Of a DNA stretch of 64,000 bases, positions 11,101-21,379 are shown piece after piece. Location: positions 1,506,961 through 1,570,960 of the forward strand of contig CAXAMN010026472.1 in NCBI GenBank assembly GCA_963970005.1, written 5' to 3'. Origin of the DNA: Durusdinium trenchii. Lineage: Eukaryota > Sar > Dinophyceae > Suessiales > Symbiodiniaceae. Position 1 is the first letter of the stretch. Every line of letters starts with the position of its first letter. The translations under genes were made by a program, and so were the position numbers. A model generated the notes under the pieces. The model was not told the origin of the DNA. It saw only the letters and a list, made by a program, of their open reading frames with translations, and made no database searches.

Positions 11101-11828
11101 TGCAATTGAGTCAGCAAGTGCTGACAAAGAGATCGCCACCATCAAACAAGTTCGCGTCAAGGACCAGCAGGTGTGGCGGTCATGCTGATTTTTTGACTCA
11201 TGAACAGGTCGTGGTGGTGGTGGTGGTGGTTTCTTGTTGGAGCGCCAGGTGTTTGAAGTGTGTTGTCTGTTTTATCAGTTGCTTTACCCTTCCTGAGGTG
11301 GAATCGTTGCAGCAAATCTTCCAAGAAATTGACAACTTCAACCAAACTCAGGTGACTTTCGAGGCGCAGAACATGCAGAAACTGCGTCATTTTTCTGGTT
11401 TCATGTTGCGGGTCTTCAGGGGTGTTTGTTGAAAAAATCAAGCATCGCTATTGACATGAGTGCTGGCGTCGTAGGATGTCCAAGATGCTATCTCTAATGG
11501 CGAACTTGCCAGCTTCATGGAAGCAATGGGCATCTCAACAGACGATGTTTGGACCGCAGGGGTCAGGAAAAAACATGTTGCATTAGGAACAAGAGCCTGG
11601 AACGGATATGTCACACATAGTTCAAGAACTGCGTTTCCTGATGTTTCCTGGTGTTTACACACAGCAACCGCTGAGTTGTTCAGTCGTGCTGCGTGTCAGG
11701 ACTTTGTGTATGCTCCTTGATGCAGACAAGAACGGAATGATCGATTTGGATGAATTTGTATCTGGTTGCATGCAACTGCACGGTCCCGCAAAAAGTTTGC
11801 AGCTGGCAAAGATGAGCTTTGAAAACAA
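4097..11828 (+). CDS. voltage-gated cation channel with C-terminal EF-hands, tandem copy 1
   Basis: A single-domain 6-TM voltage-gated channel of the dinoflagellate/alveolate type, with a cytoplasmic N-terminal region and a C-terminal calcium-sensing EF-hand pair. Six exons join in frame: 4097-5189 (S1-S5), 5601-5737 (pore and S6), 11075-11170 (post-S6 helix), 11298-11363 (degenerate EF-hand), 11475-11551 (linker helix) and 11700-11828 (canonical EF-hand). Donors in order are GT, GC, GT, GC and GA, each followed by an AG|G acceptor. Exon lengths after S6 match copy 2. No ATG opens the first exon at its acceptor; the first in-frame ATG is 4133, so a 5' exon or a trans-spliced leader is likely. 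Beyond 11828 the frame stays open for 10 residues to a stop at 11860, so the end is either read-through or another exon. It probably acts in the plasma or flagellar membrane. Ion selectivity cannot be told from sequence. Confidence 0.85.
5601..5737 (+). CDS. channel copy 1 exon: pore loop and S6
   Basis: Encodes MLTLFMAITNGVTWDD, the pore helix and selectivity filter, then an S6 helix ending FAVFAILN. Entry is after GGGTGCGAG at 5600. The exit donor is GC (GCTGCTTGG) at 5738, phase 0, so Asn joins VVTG of the exon at 11075. In Cav, Nav and bacterial Nav channels the filter is T-x-E/D-x-W. Here the residues before the Trp are Gly-Val-Thr and the acids follow it (Trp-Asp-Asp). Confidence 0.85.
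5975..6041. repeat. duplicated 20-mer CTAGTAGTACGGCCAGGAGC
   Basis: The same 20 bases occur at 5975-5994 and 6022-6041, 47 bp apart, each next to related ACG-rich flanks. A third, shorter CTACTAG motif adjoins. Probably a decayed two-unit tandem repeat. Confidence 0.6.
7938..7959 (+). other. intact 22-nt dinoflagellate spliced-leader sequence
   Basis: All 22 bases of the dinoflagellate spliced leader (known form DCCGUAGCCAUUUUGGCUCAAG, with D = T here) are present on the + strand, ending CTCAAG and followed by GACCTCCGCAC. It lies inside the large intron of channel copy 1. It is either an SL RNA gene or fragment, or the leader of a processed mRNA that was reverse-transcribed and inserted (relic SL). 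The canonical SL RNA donor after CAAG is GT, whereas here it is GA, a donor type this genome also uses in cis introns. No poly-A tract or recognisable coding sequence follows within several hundred bases. Confidence 0.85.
8108..8121. repeat. TA microsatellite
   Basis: Short uninterrupted run of TA dinucleotides inside the copy 1 intron. Confidence 0.7.
10705..10905. repeat. degenerate minisatellite, GGCTTCGAGGCGT-like units
   Basis: About 200 bp of imperfect repeats built on GGCTTC(A/G)AGGCGTGGA and its near-complement GAAGCG, densest at 10705-10760 and 10795-10905. Much of it can pair with itself (CTTCGAAG, CCTCGAAG). Confidence 0.55.
11075..11170 (+). CDS. channel copy 1 exon: post-S6 helix
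   Basis: A 32-codon exon starting VVTGVFCNNAIESA, the conserved cytoplasmic end of S6 and following helix, ending KDQQ. In copy 2 the same 32 codons are split between a 12-nt microexon (VVTG, 31479-31490) and an 84-nt exon (31618-31701). Acceptor is TGAG at 11074 and donor GT at 11171. Confidence 0.85.
11298..11363 (+). CDS. channel copy 1 exon: degenerate first EF-hand
   Basis: A 66-nt exon, the same length as copy 2 exon 32221-32286. It encodes ESLQQIFQEIDNFNQTQVTFE. The loop keeps only the first Asp and lacks acidic residues at positions 3 and 5, so calcium binding is doubtful. The preceding 127-bp intron (11171-11297) contains a GTG/GGT triplet run at about 11212-11231. The donor is GC. 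Confidence 0.8.
11475..11551 (+). CDS. channel copy 1 exon: inter-EF-hand helix
   Basis: A 77-nt exon encoding DVQDAISNGELASFMEAMG and ending in the first two bases of a Trp codon. The donor is GA (GACCGC) at 11552. Joining to G-ACT at 11700 yields DDVWTLCMLLD, which matches the family pattern and copy 2. Confidence 0.8.
11700..11828 (+). CDS. channel copy 1 exon: canonical EF-hand
   Basis: A 129-nt exon after GTGTCAG with loop DADKNGMIDLDE (acids at 1, 3, 9 region and 12; Gly at 6) and exit helix FVSGCMQLHGPAKSLQ. The donor is GT at 11829 (GTACCC), and a stop follows at 11860 if the donor is not used. Same length and phase as the copy 0 and copy 2 exons. Confidence 0.85.
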
Positions 11829-12813
11829 GTACCCGAGCTGCACCACAGTGTTCGTGCTTTGAATATGGGGTCGTTTTCATATTGAACAACTGTTGCTACA
11901 GACAATGTGTCACATGTTTGAGGTAATGTGGTTTTGGTGGTCTTTCTGGTTTTTGCAACCCACCTCAGCTCTGTGTATTTTGTGCTGCTCTAATATTTGA
12001 GGAACAGACTCCTTTAATCTGACATTTTCGATATCCGTCTGGTGCCCGATTGAACAGTTAGAGCAGGGAAGCTTTACCCGGGTTCAACTTGAAGCAGGGG
12101 GGAAGGTGAACAGGGCACCCTGGGCAGTAGTACTCCCTGGGCAGTGCATGTCATTTGCTGCTCGTGTGGCACATTGGCAGTCTGCAGGTTTGGTAATGTC
12201 AACTTCCAATCCATCCTAGGGGTTGGCCACAAAGCCAGAACTAGTTAACTAGGGATCCAGTTAACATTCACATATAACCAGGAGGTAATACTTGGGGTTG
12301 ATGTGCTTCAACGTCGGTGTTAAGGAAACGGGCCTCATAAGACTAGCGACAATAGTTCGAAGAGTTCCGGCTTGCACTGCTTTTGTGTGCTGGGACAGGG
12401 AAACGGTAGGGTTTCCGCTGGTTCCTGAGCTTTTCACGCACATAAGCTTCTCAACGCTAGTCTGAATATTTTGCTTTGCGCTACGCTGTGCAATCTGACC
12501 CTGGACTGCTCGAGAGGTGTCCTTGCGATACTCTAGCCCATCGGGAGCAACACTATCCGGGAACGCTTGTAGTGGTTTTGTAGCTGCTAGGTGTGGGCTG
12601 GTCAGGGATTGCCTTGTGTTCTTTGAGTCTGGCCTTCTCAAGATGTGCTTCTCGGGCACTCTGGCAAACCTCGCGCCACTCTGTGTGGGTTTGTTTGGCT
12701 TTGTTGGAGGTGGTCTGCTGTTTGTGCGTGGTTTTGGTTTTTAATACATACCTGTGGATAAAATGGAGGGGACCAAGGTACTTTATAAAACGTTTTGTAC
12801 CTCCCCCCGAGTG

Positions 12814-12957
12814 GGAGGTCAGGGTTACATTTTATAGAGAAATCCTGCTTGCTGTGTAAACTGAGGTCAGGGACAGTCAGTTTATAATAGTTTATATGTT
12901 TCATGTCGGGGTCAGGGATGTCAAATTATATCCCCCTGGGGGGTCAGCCCACTTTAT
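12814..12957. repeat. four phased GGTCAGGG ... TTTATA modules
   Basis: The pair (G)AGGTCAGGG followed 6-12 bases later by TTTATA or ATTATA occurs at 12814, 12863, 12908 and, with GGGGTCAGCCC, 12940. Spacing is 49, 45 and 32 bp. A further GGCTGTCAGG follows at about 12970. Function unknown. Confidence 0.5.
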
Positions 12958-14109
12958 ATCTATAAAAGGGCTGTCAGGACCCCTGCAGAGATCTACCACA
13001 GCGATCTTAATACCACCTAAAGATCTAGTCTAATGATCCAATGATCTAGCAGCCCCACAGTCAGATATTGTCCTGCAAAGCCAAGCTGGCAGGAAGACTT
13101 GTTAGCGAAAACGGGTTCCAACAAAAAATATATATATGCAAAAATGTGTCTCCTGCAAATTAGATAGGTGGCCTTCTGGTTTGAGAGTGTATCCGGGAAA
13201 CATTTGAGGCTTACTCGGCAAGCAATCGCGGCTCTTGTGAAGGCTTGGAAGACAATTGATTTGTGAAGTGGTGTCGGGATAGAATCGTCCGAGTTGTGTG
13301 TTCTTTGCAGTTGTGGAGTGCTCGACCGACCAAAGCAGTGCATTCATTTGCCGGAATCTTGGGAGGAGATGGAAGCTACAAGGCTTCTCGTCGAACTCCT
13401 TCATGGAGATGATCCACGGCAATCGCAAGAATCCTTTTAGGTCTCACCTGTTGCTCAAGCCGCACGCCTTTGCGAGAAGCGCTCTGTGCAATGCTGCTGG
13501 ACTGTACGGAGAACACAAAAATGCGGCTGCGCTTGCTGTTTGCGTGTATTAAATCATTTTAAATCCAAGCTTTTTGAATTATATTTAATCCAAGTCATTG
13601 TCAAGGATTTGCAGAGTCAACGTGCACTTTACAAAGTGGCAAGTATTGAGTTTGCTTTCTCTTCTCAGAAGCGTTATGGAGGTAAACACTCTGGGTTACC
13701 TGAATTCCCCATGTTTCACCGATGATGGACCGCTACTTTGTCAGCAAATTTCGCCGACGCGTCAAGGAAGAACATGTTGTGATGCGCACAAATGTCCACA
13801 TGATTGGCAACGCGAGTTGTTGAATGGTCCAACGAGATGCCAAAATGATAACAGAGAGATACAAAGATCCGTGTCAACACAGTGTCTTGCGGGATACGCC
13901 ATCGACTTCATCGTCGGTCATGTGGTGGCCCTGGAGTATGTCGATCTATGCAGCCTGGTTTGTAGACACTGTCGTGCAAGGTGGCGGAGCGTGGTACGAC
14001 GCGGAGAGCGAGACATCCTGCGAGGGGCTGAGTTGCAATGACCGTGTGAGACATTTTATTCCCCAGAGCGTGAGCTGTTCTTACTTCAAGTATAGGAAGA
14101 GCTGCGTGT

Positions 14110-14475
14110 GGGCGTTTTGGCCTGGGTGCTGGTGCCGCTGCAAGGTGCCGCTGTTGTGTGCGCTTGAGCTTGGGTGCTGCGCGCGCTTGGCAGAGTGGGT
14201 GCTGGTGCCGCTATTGGGTGCCGCTGCGCTTGGAAGCTTGGGTGCTGGTAAGCTTGGGTGCTGGTGCTGCTGCAGGGGATGTTTGACTGTATGCACTTGG
14301 GAGCTGGGGTGACTCGGGTGCTGGTTCGGTGCGCTTTGGAGGTTGGTGCCGCTGCAGGGTGTCACTCGAGGGTGCTGCTGCGACACGTCTCTTGCCCATG
14401 TGCTCTTGACTTTCGGGTGCTGGCACGCTGAGGAGTGCCGCTGCGGATTGCGGCTGCAGGGTGCTGCCCCACAGA
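14110..14475. repeat. minisatellite, GGGTGCTGGTGCCGCTGC-like units
   Basis: About 360 bp of imperfect units combining GCTTGGGTGCTGG and TGCCGCTGCAGGGTG. Open on both strands, giving Leu/Gly/Val-rich or Pro/Ser/Gln-rich pseudo-proteins. Confidence 0.6.
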
Positions 14476-14774
14476 AATCTTTTTGCTCTCTGGGGTCTAT
14501 GCTGGCGCAATTCTTGATAAGAATCAGTCAGATTACTCCGTTGAGGAGGATTTTTGAGCTTGCTTCGCTTCGGGACAACACCCTTTCTGTTTCAATTGCC
14601 AGACGTTCCAAGGCATGGCAGCTTCGGAGGCATTTTCCATTCTGAGGTGGGCATCGAATGATAGGAAGGGATGTTCAAGCAACTGGTGAACTGGCCAGGC
14701 CTTGCCAGGGGCATTGCCAAGGAGGCAGGTGATTGTATCACATGCATTTCCCTTGGCTGTGGAATGAATGAATG

Positions 14775-14812
14775 TGTATATATATATATGTATAACTACA
14801 TGTATATATAGA
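14775..14812. repeat. TA/TG microsatellite
   Basis: Runs of TATATA with TGTATA interruptions. Confidence 0.65.
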
Positions 14813-14999
14813 GCTTAATTGTGTGAAGCGGGCTCTAAAGTAGAGAGGGTTCATGAATTGCCTCCACAGCCTTTTCCCCAAGCAGGTTTACCCGTGAGGG
14901 GTTCTTACTCCTTTGAAAGGGTTGCGTGCCTGGGCCGCGTGATTTGCATTTGTCTCCGGGCTTGCGCTCCTGCCACATTGCGATTGCTTTGGCCACATG

Positions 15000-15545
15000 A
15001 TGTGACACTTGTCTCCCACTTGTCTCGCTTGTCTCCGGGTACACTCTGGGGGCCTTTGGCTGCATGATTTCACACTTGTCTTCCACTTGTCTCCCACCTG
15101 TCCGAGTACACTTGTCTCCCACTTGTCTCTCGGCCCCATGATTTTTACACTTGTCTCCCACTTGTCTCCCTTGTCCCCCAGTCCGCTCTGGGTCCTTCGG
15201 CCGATTTTTCCTCTGCCTACACTTGGCCGGATGTTTTTACACCTGTCTCCACTTGCCTCCCTGCTTGTCTCCCTTCTTGTTGCACTTGTCTCCACTTGTT
15301 TCGGCCTACTCTGGATACACATGGCCGTATGTTTTTACTTGTCTCCACTTGTCCCTTTGCTTCTCTCCCTGCTGGATGATTTCACACATCTCTGCCTGCT
15401 TGTCTCCCTTCTTGTTTCACATGTCTCCACTTGTCTCGGCCTACTCTGGATACGCTTGGCCGGATGATTTTGCACTTGTCTTCCACTTGTCTCCCTGGTG
15501 GTCTTTCTGCTTTTGTTTCACTTGTCTCCACTTACTGGTCTTCCT
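15000..15545. repeat. minisatellite, CACTTGTCTCC units with a longer GGCCGGATG period
   Basis: CACTTGTCTCC or close variants recur more than 20 times. A longer module (GGCCTACTCTGGATACRCTTGGCC with a following TGTTTTT or TGATTTT) repeats at about 15190, 15305 and 15440, giving a higher-order period near 110-140 bp. Confidence 0.65.
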
Positions 15546-16289
15546 TTTTGTTTAACCTCGCAACCTCATGGTGGGTTGAAAGCGTTTAACATCTTTTAGC
15601 AAAGCAAAGCAGAATAAAGCCAGATGCCAGTACAACTCAGCATATTCAGTAGATTTGCGTATGTTCTGTTTTCGTCTGAATTGCTAGTTCTGACCTTGAG
15701 CCAATTGAGACAAACCCAGAAGGTCCGGGTTGATCACCGCGAGCTGGAACGGTTTGGGCCATTGACTGCTTGACAGTTCGTCTCTGTGGCTTACTTCATA
15801 AACGCATGCTGGTATATTTTAGGCTGGAGGGACCTGACTTGCAGCTCAGTAACCCCATACATCTAAAGGTCCGAAGATGTCTCCCAGACCTGCAGGAATA
15901 TGAACACTTGTCAGATGTCCATGTCGGAGTCGAACCAAGCCCTTTGGCCTTGCTCTTTGTCATGCTTGGCGTCTTGGACTTGATGCTGGATAAAACACTA
16001 AGGTTCTATTTTGCCGGAACAGGCGATTTGGTTAGGAACGTCCAGTTTCATCATCCACCTTGCAGGAGATGAGAGCGAACGTGTCAGGGACCGGTGAGGA
16101 GCGAACCAACTTGATGTGTCCCGGTTGGTTTGTGGGGCAATCGCATCCTGTCCGTGTCTTGTGGTCTTTGCTCATGGAGGTATCATTTGTTCCCATCAGA
16201 GGAGAGGTCTTTTGATTCCCCAATAGCGATAGCTTGGGGTTGTACACCTTTAGGCGGCCGGGCCACCGTCGGATCCACGGCCCGCCCTG

Positions 16290-16520
16290 GGCGGTGGTGT
16301 CCCGGCGTCTCGGTCATGATTTGGTGGTGTCTCGCTCAGTCCTGTTTAGGTTGTGTTTCGGTAACGTTTTGTCGGTGTCTCGTTCATGTTTGGGCATCTC
16401 AGCCTTTATTCGGTGGCGTGTCGCTTTCATGTTTGGGTGGTGTCTGGGTCATGTTTCGTGGGTGTCTCGGTCATGTTGCGTGGTGTCTCGGTCGTTGGCG
16501 GTGTCTCGGTCATGGCTTGG
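16290..16520. repeat. minisatellite, GGTGTCTCGGTCATG units
   Basis: About ten imperfect copies of GGTGTCTCGGTCATGTTT, with length variation between copies. Confidence 0.65.
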
Positions 16521-16931
16521 TGTTGGCTCGGTACATCTAGTTGGTTGGATATTGTTTTTCTTGCAACTCTGCGTGTGAACCGTGTGAACTATGGGATTGC
16601 ACTTCAACATGTATTGTTTTGGAAAATTGTGTTCGATATTGCACTTGTGAACAAGCAGATGTCAGCGAACAACCACCCAAAATATTCGCCAAATCTTGGT
16701 GGATGCTTTGCTTTTGGGGCAGCTGGGTTAATTCTATTCATGTGACAGAACCTGGGATATGTGCACCTGCCGGGGTATGGAACCAGGCAATTGCAGGCTT
16801 TAGCGCCTTTTAACTTTACCACCAGGTTTTTGTCGGGGTACCATTGTAGTTTTCGCGCTGCATCTATCTGACTTCCAGCTTCGTATGATAGTTCTTGATC
16901 AAAATCAATAGGGAATCAGCTAGATTCTATG

Positions 16932-16974
16932 TTCCAGATAACTTATGTATTGCTCCAGATAACTTATGTATTTT
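16932..16974. repeat. 21-bp tandem duplication (CCAGATAACTTATGTAT)
   Basis: Two adjacent near-identical 21-bp units, with a third partial copy (GAGAACTTATGTATG) at about 17007. Confidence 0.6.
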
Positions 16975-18356
16975 GTATCGTTTATTGTTCCATTGGATTT
17001 CTCCGAGAACTTATGTATGTGATTGCTCCCGGAAAGAGCTCACAGGTATGGGTTTTGCGTTGTTTTGAACACCAAATGGCTTCTGTGCAGGCAAAATTCG
17101 CCACAGCATCCTCCATATGGCAACGACCTCAGTGGCTTCCAAGCTCACAGTTGGACAGCACTCAGTGGAGGATAAGCACAGCAGAGTTGCTGGCACTAAG
17201 GTTGTCTTTAGGGATCTATTTTATTTTAGCAAGACAAGGTCAAGGACAAACAGGTTCCTGCTGCTGGTGCCGCAGACTCTTCATGTCAATAGACATGGCT
17301 GACGGTGGTTGCTGCTAAGATTGTTGCTACTCTTAGGGTTGGGTTTCGTGGTAGTCTATACTCTTCCCTGCATCCCGGTCACGCTACCCTGCTGAATCTT
17401 GCTTACAAGTCCAAGAAACAATTACACACTGGATGTCCTGGGCAAGTGATTACAAGGCTGGTGTGTGGGTGCCAAATTGTTCTAGTGCTTCCCGTGCGTT
17501 TTCGATGACGTTTTCGATGCAGTTTGTTTCTACCTCCTCTAGTTCGATGCGTGAACACACAAACGTGCGTTGCTCTCGCATCGTTTGAACCAAGGCCTTT
17601 ACCCCGAGCTGATCTCTGGTTCCGCCTTCACGGCCCGACGCCCGCGGCGGTCGTTCGCGAAGGATTTTTCACCGACGGTGTCGGCCTGGAGCCGGTTCAG
17701 GTGCCGCGAGCGAAGAATCGCTACACCTGGGCATATCGGATTCGGCCCTCGGTCGGGCACTTAGTGAAGCAAAGAATGACGGACTTAACGACCTGGGTGG
17801 ATGTCAACTTGGACACGGCAAGTGAACCAACAGGTCCAGCACGCACCTTATGCGGCCTCTGGATACGAACCTTGGGCCATGCCAGCTGCTTGTAGGAAAA
17901 CTCGCCGCTGAAGCTTCTGTAGTAACTACTAGTATTCCTTGTGTCGGAGCAGCTCGAACTGACACGTTATATCAATTACATAGCTCGAGTTGAAAGGTGG
18001 AGGACAGGCAGGTGCCCTTCGGTTGAGCCATCCATGTCAGGCGCATGCGACCTGGGTGAGCCCACCCTTTCATCATCCGTGCCCTCCCGTCGGGAACCCG
18101 ACCGCACAAAACCACAACCACTGTGGCGAGTATCGGACATCTGAAACATGAATCGATGTGGAATTCCTTTTTTCCCAAGCATCCGGTTGTGCTCTGAACG
18201 ACGGTCAACACCTGCTCTCCACTGTATTCTGCTTGAAAAAAGCCAGGTGCAGATGCGATTCCGCCCCGCCCCTTTGCCTTCACAAGGTCAGGCAAGACAG
18301 TCTTGTATGAAATTGATCATCCAACAAAGGAAGACGTGACGTTTTGAGTTGATGTA

Positions 18357-18460
18357 CACTCCCTGAAACAATAATGGAAGTGGAAAACCATCTGTTTGTA
18401 GAGAAAAATTGTCATATAATAAGGGGTCACTTTCCACTTTCATGATTATTTCAGGGAGTG
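18357..18460. mobile_element. Tc1/mariner-type MITE (104 bp, TA target site)
   Basis: The 30-bp termini CACTCCCTGAAACAATAATG... (18357-18386) and its inverse (18431-18460, ending ATTTCAGGGAGTG) match at 27 of 30 positions. Each end is flanked by TA (18355-18356 and 18461-18462). A TA duplication with terminal inverted repeats starting CACTCCC is typical of Tc1/mariner miniature elements. The 44-bp interior has no coding capacity. Confidence 0.75.
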
Positions 18461-18987
18461 TAACGATACAAAGTTCAGGCACAGACTTTGTGGATGGTGC
18501 TGTCACTATGGCTGCAAATGGCTCACCAGCAGCTCAGGAGAGCTTTCTTGGATTGCACATACCGGATGCATTCAGTAAGACAAAAACTCAGGGTGGTTGT
18601 TCTGAGCCTTTAGCCGCTCATCCATGTTTTCTTCTTTGTCTTTCTAGCTTTATGCAACAGACTGAATGAGTGATGATGCTGGCCTTGTTCTTGCAGCTTC
18701 TTGCAGCTTGACCACTTATGTCCGCTTCTCAAGAAAAGTAGGATGGTTGTAGTGCAAACACCTACGCAATGACTTCGTCCATGCTGGACTCTTGGAGTGC
18801 AGTTGCTCACGTTGCTCACTGCACAATAAAGATGTCAGACATGTGTGGCAATTGAATCTTACATGACCTTAGCATCGTTGAGCTTTCCAAAGTCGGACGG
18901 AGCAGTGTCTGTCCTTGATAGGAACATTCGTCCGAAGTTGGGCCACCGATGACCAACTCTTTTCTCACAGTTTTCCCAGAGAAGAGA

Positions 18988-19090
18988 AGTGGTATAACGG
19001 TATAATAACAGTTATAAACAGTGGTTATACCGGCATAACTTGAGAAGTGGTTATACCGGCAGTTAGTCTGCCCGGTATAACGGTATAAAT
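18988..19090. repeat. cluster of GGTATAAC / GTTATACC inverted motifs
   Basis: GGTATAACGGTATAA occurs at 18990 and 19073, with GTTATACCGGC at about 19024 and 19052 in the opposite sense. Several alternative hairpins can form. Confidence 0.6.
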
Positions 19091-19684
19091 CAAGGCAGGT
19101 TCCTCCGGGGGAGTTCGCCTTGTGCAACGAGGTCCAGCAAGAAGCGCTTCTTGCGAGTGGCGGATGGGGACCTGCTGATTTTGCCACAGGACAGCGGATG
19201 AGACGAGATGAGATGAGCTGTGTGTCACGCGAAAAGTGTCAGTTCAAGTCAAGAACAGTAGCGGTGGAGCAATAACGGTGGAGCCTTTTTGCTTTAGATT
19301 TCAGGGACTTGGCGTTTTAGAGGCCAGAGATGGATCCGTAGCCGGCTTGATACATCTAGGTGTTGCAACCACGAACAGTGTGTTGGAGCGGTTCTGGAGA
19401 GACTGGTCCTGGACCAGTCCAACTACACTTGACGAAGCTTGGACCCGTTCTTTGGCTCGCAGGAAGGCACTTTACAGGTCCGAACCGAATGTGGTGACTT
19501 GCAGGTCCCGCGCGAAACGATGGACTGCATGAATGTGCGAAAAGGGCACGTTCCGTGGGATCAAATTGAACGCAAAATTGGCATGTACTGTGTGGCAACA
19601 AGCTCCACTCCCCTGGTGCCGAACAGATAAGACAGAAAGACCAATGCTGCGTCCAGAAGCTACGTTCGTAGCTTCTTGCTACGT

Positions 19685-19720
19685 TCGTAGCGATGGCCTC
19701 CAACCTACTTGTGATGGCCT
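19685..19720. repeat. 21-bp GATGGCCTCCAACCTA minisatellite, locus 1
   Basis: About 1.5 units of the dispersed 21-bp repeat, in the orientation reading ATGGCCTCCAACCTACT. A short inverted pair GCTACGTTCGTAGC adjoins at 19658-19690. Confidence 0.55.
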
Positions 19721-20695
19721 TCACCGAGCATAGCGTCCTTGGTGACTTCAGATTTTTTAAATCCGCTCTCAGGTGGAACCTTGGGAACTCGTTCTCGTGC
19801 GAGACTGAGTGGTCGGTTTTTCCCGTGCGTCGTTTCTCCCCAGGTGGACCGCGCAGCGCGGTAGCATTACCATCCGAACTGGTCAAAGGATCGTAACAAC
19901 ATTGAAGACATTGGCAAGAACCAGTGGATCACTGGACATCGTTTCATTGGGAATCCGTTCGACACGTTTCACCTGCAGTAGCAATAAAGCTTTCTAGTAT
20001 GTTTTTGGAGCTTCTTAGTAACGAAGCTTTCTAGTGCTGTAACTAGAAGCTATTAGGGGTTCCTGGCATCGCTACTAGGAGCAATCGGACGCTACGAACG
20101 GGGCATTTGTCTTTTGTCACATCCGCTCTCGATGTACCTTTGAGGTGCCACGAGGATTGACCTTCCAAGTGAATCTGGCCGAGGGCACCTCGATGGCTCG
20201 CGGGTGCGATGCCAGAGAGTCTTCGAGGGATAGAACTCTCCGCCGTCCTTGTGAGAATGTGGAATCACATCGGGCCCCAAACAAGTATGGGGCACACCCA
20301 ATCTTGACTGCCAGATTCAGGGCAAACCACATCTGGCCTTGCTCAGGTACTTCCTTGAAAACTTTGGAGATCATTTTGTCATTCCAGAGCTTGGACCGTG
20401 GCCACCTCAGGATCCAATCTCACCAAGCATGAAGACTCAAGCTGGGTCCAAGCTTTTGCCAGAACATGTGAACTCCCGTGTGGAGGTTTCTTTTCCTGTG
20501 TTTCCTGGTTCTTCAAGCCGTCTTTAGCCGTTTGAAAGCCCGTGTTGCCTGCTTTTCCTCTCTCCAAGGATTGGCATTTCGGGTGGTCTTGCACACCCTC
20601 GGCACTTCGTCGCACCGAAGGCACTGACCGCCCCCCCCCCTCGGGGGTCACTCACCCGGGGGTCTTCGAGGGTCTTCGAGTCTTCGATTCCGGAA

Positions 20696-20836
20696 AGACA
20701 CCGAAAGACAGCTATGAATTTGGAACAAGAATAGTGGAAAGAACTCATCGAAGCCAAATTCGAGCGCATGAAAGACAGCTATGAAAGATAGCTAAAAGAA
20801 CTCATGGAAGCGAAAGAACTCATGGAAGCGAAATGG
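20696..20836. repeat. short repeats reading KDSYE / KELMEA
   Basis: Three copies of AAAGACAGCTATGAA and three of AAAGAACTCATGGAAGCG (one diverged to ATCGAAGCC). The unit lengths are multiples of three and read as charged helical peptides (KELMEAKELMEAK), but stops interrupt, so there is no intact gene. Confidence 0.5.
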
Positions 20837-21379
20837 GGATCCGCCACACGGCGACGCGTATGCGCCACGTGTGGCGAACTCATGGTCGCTCCAAGGCACA
20901 GTACGAGGAGCTGGATGGTGAATTTGAGCCCTGGATGGTACGTTGGAGGTTGATGTTGTCCGGATGGATGATTGACATCACAAAGAGAAGTGTGCAGGTT
21001 CTGACTCAGTCAACAAGACGGGAAGACATCCTGTTCTGACTCCATCACACTGCAACATTTTGGATGTGCTGGTCATTGCATCTTGAGTACCAGCGAAGCA
21101 GGGCATAGGAAAAGAGTGCCAATCCAAAATTCCACTGGCTATGGAACTCCTTACATGTAACCCTGGATAATATTGAATTGTGGAGTTTATAGTATGTTCA
21201 TTCTTGTGATTTGGGAGGGCACGAAGGCTTCCTGGGTTGCTTGCTGGAAAGCCTTGCGTTGGCTCTTCTTTTTGCTGAGGAGTTGGTGTCAAAATACATG
21301 GGTGGTTTATTTCGATCAAGCATCAGGCCGATCCTGCTGGCATCCTGCTGGTTAGGAGTTTTTCTCTTTTCAGGGTTGA

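Larger units (their letters stand above)
11829..18356. other. gene-poor inter-copy region, left part
   Basis: No protein family recognised on either strand. It holds phased GGTCAGGG/TTTATA motifs (12814-12957), several minisatellites (14.1-14.5, 15.0-15.5 and 16.3-16.5 kb) and TA-rich microsatellites. Open frames of 100-160 codons in the minisatellites result from the repeat units lacking stops. Confidence 0.5.

Noticed and set aside
12814-12957. Possible CRISPR-like array because of regular motif spacing
   Set aside because: Spacing and motif length vary, spacers are not unique blocks of equal size, and the genome is eukaryotic.
15009-15555. Two overlapping + frames rich in Leu/Ser/Cys that look like membrane proteins
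   Set aside because: They follow a CACTTGTCTCC minisatellite; hydrophobicity is a by-product of the repeat.
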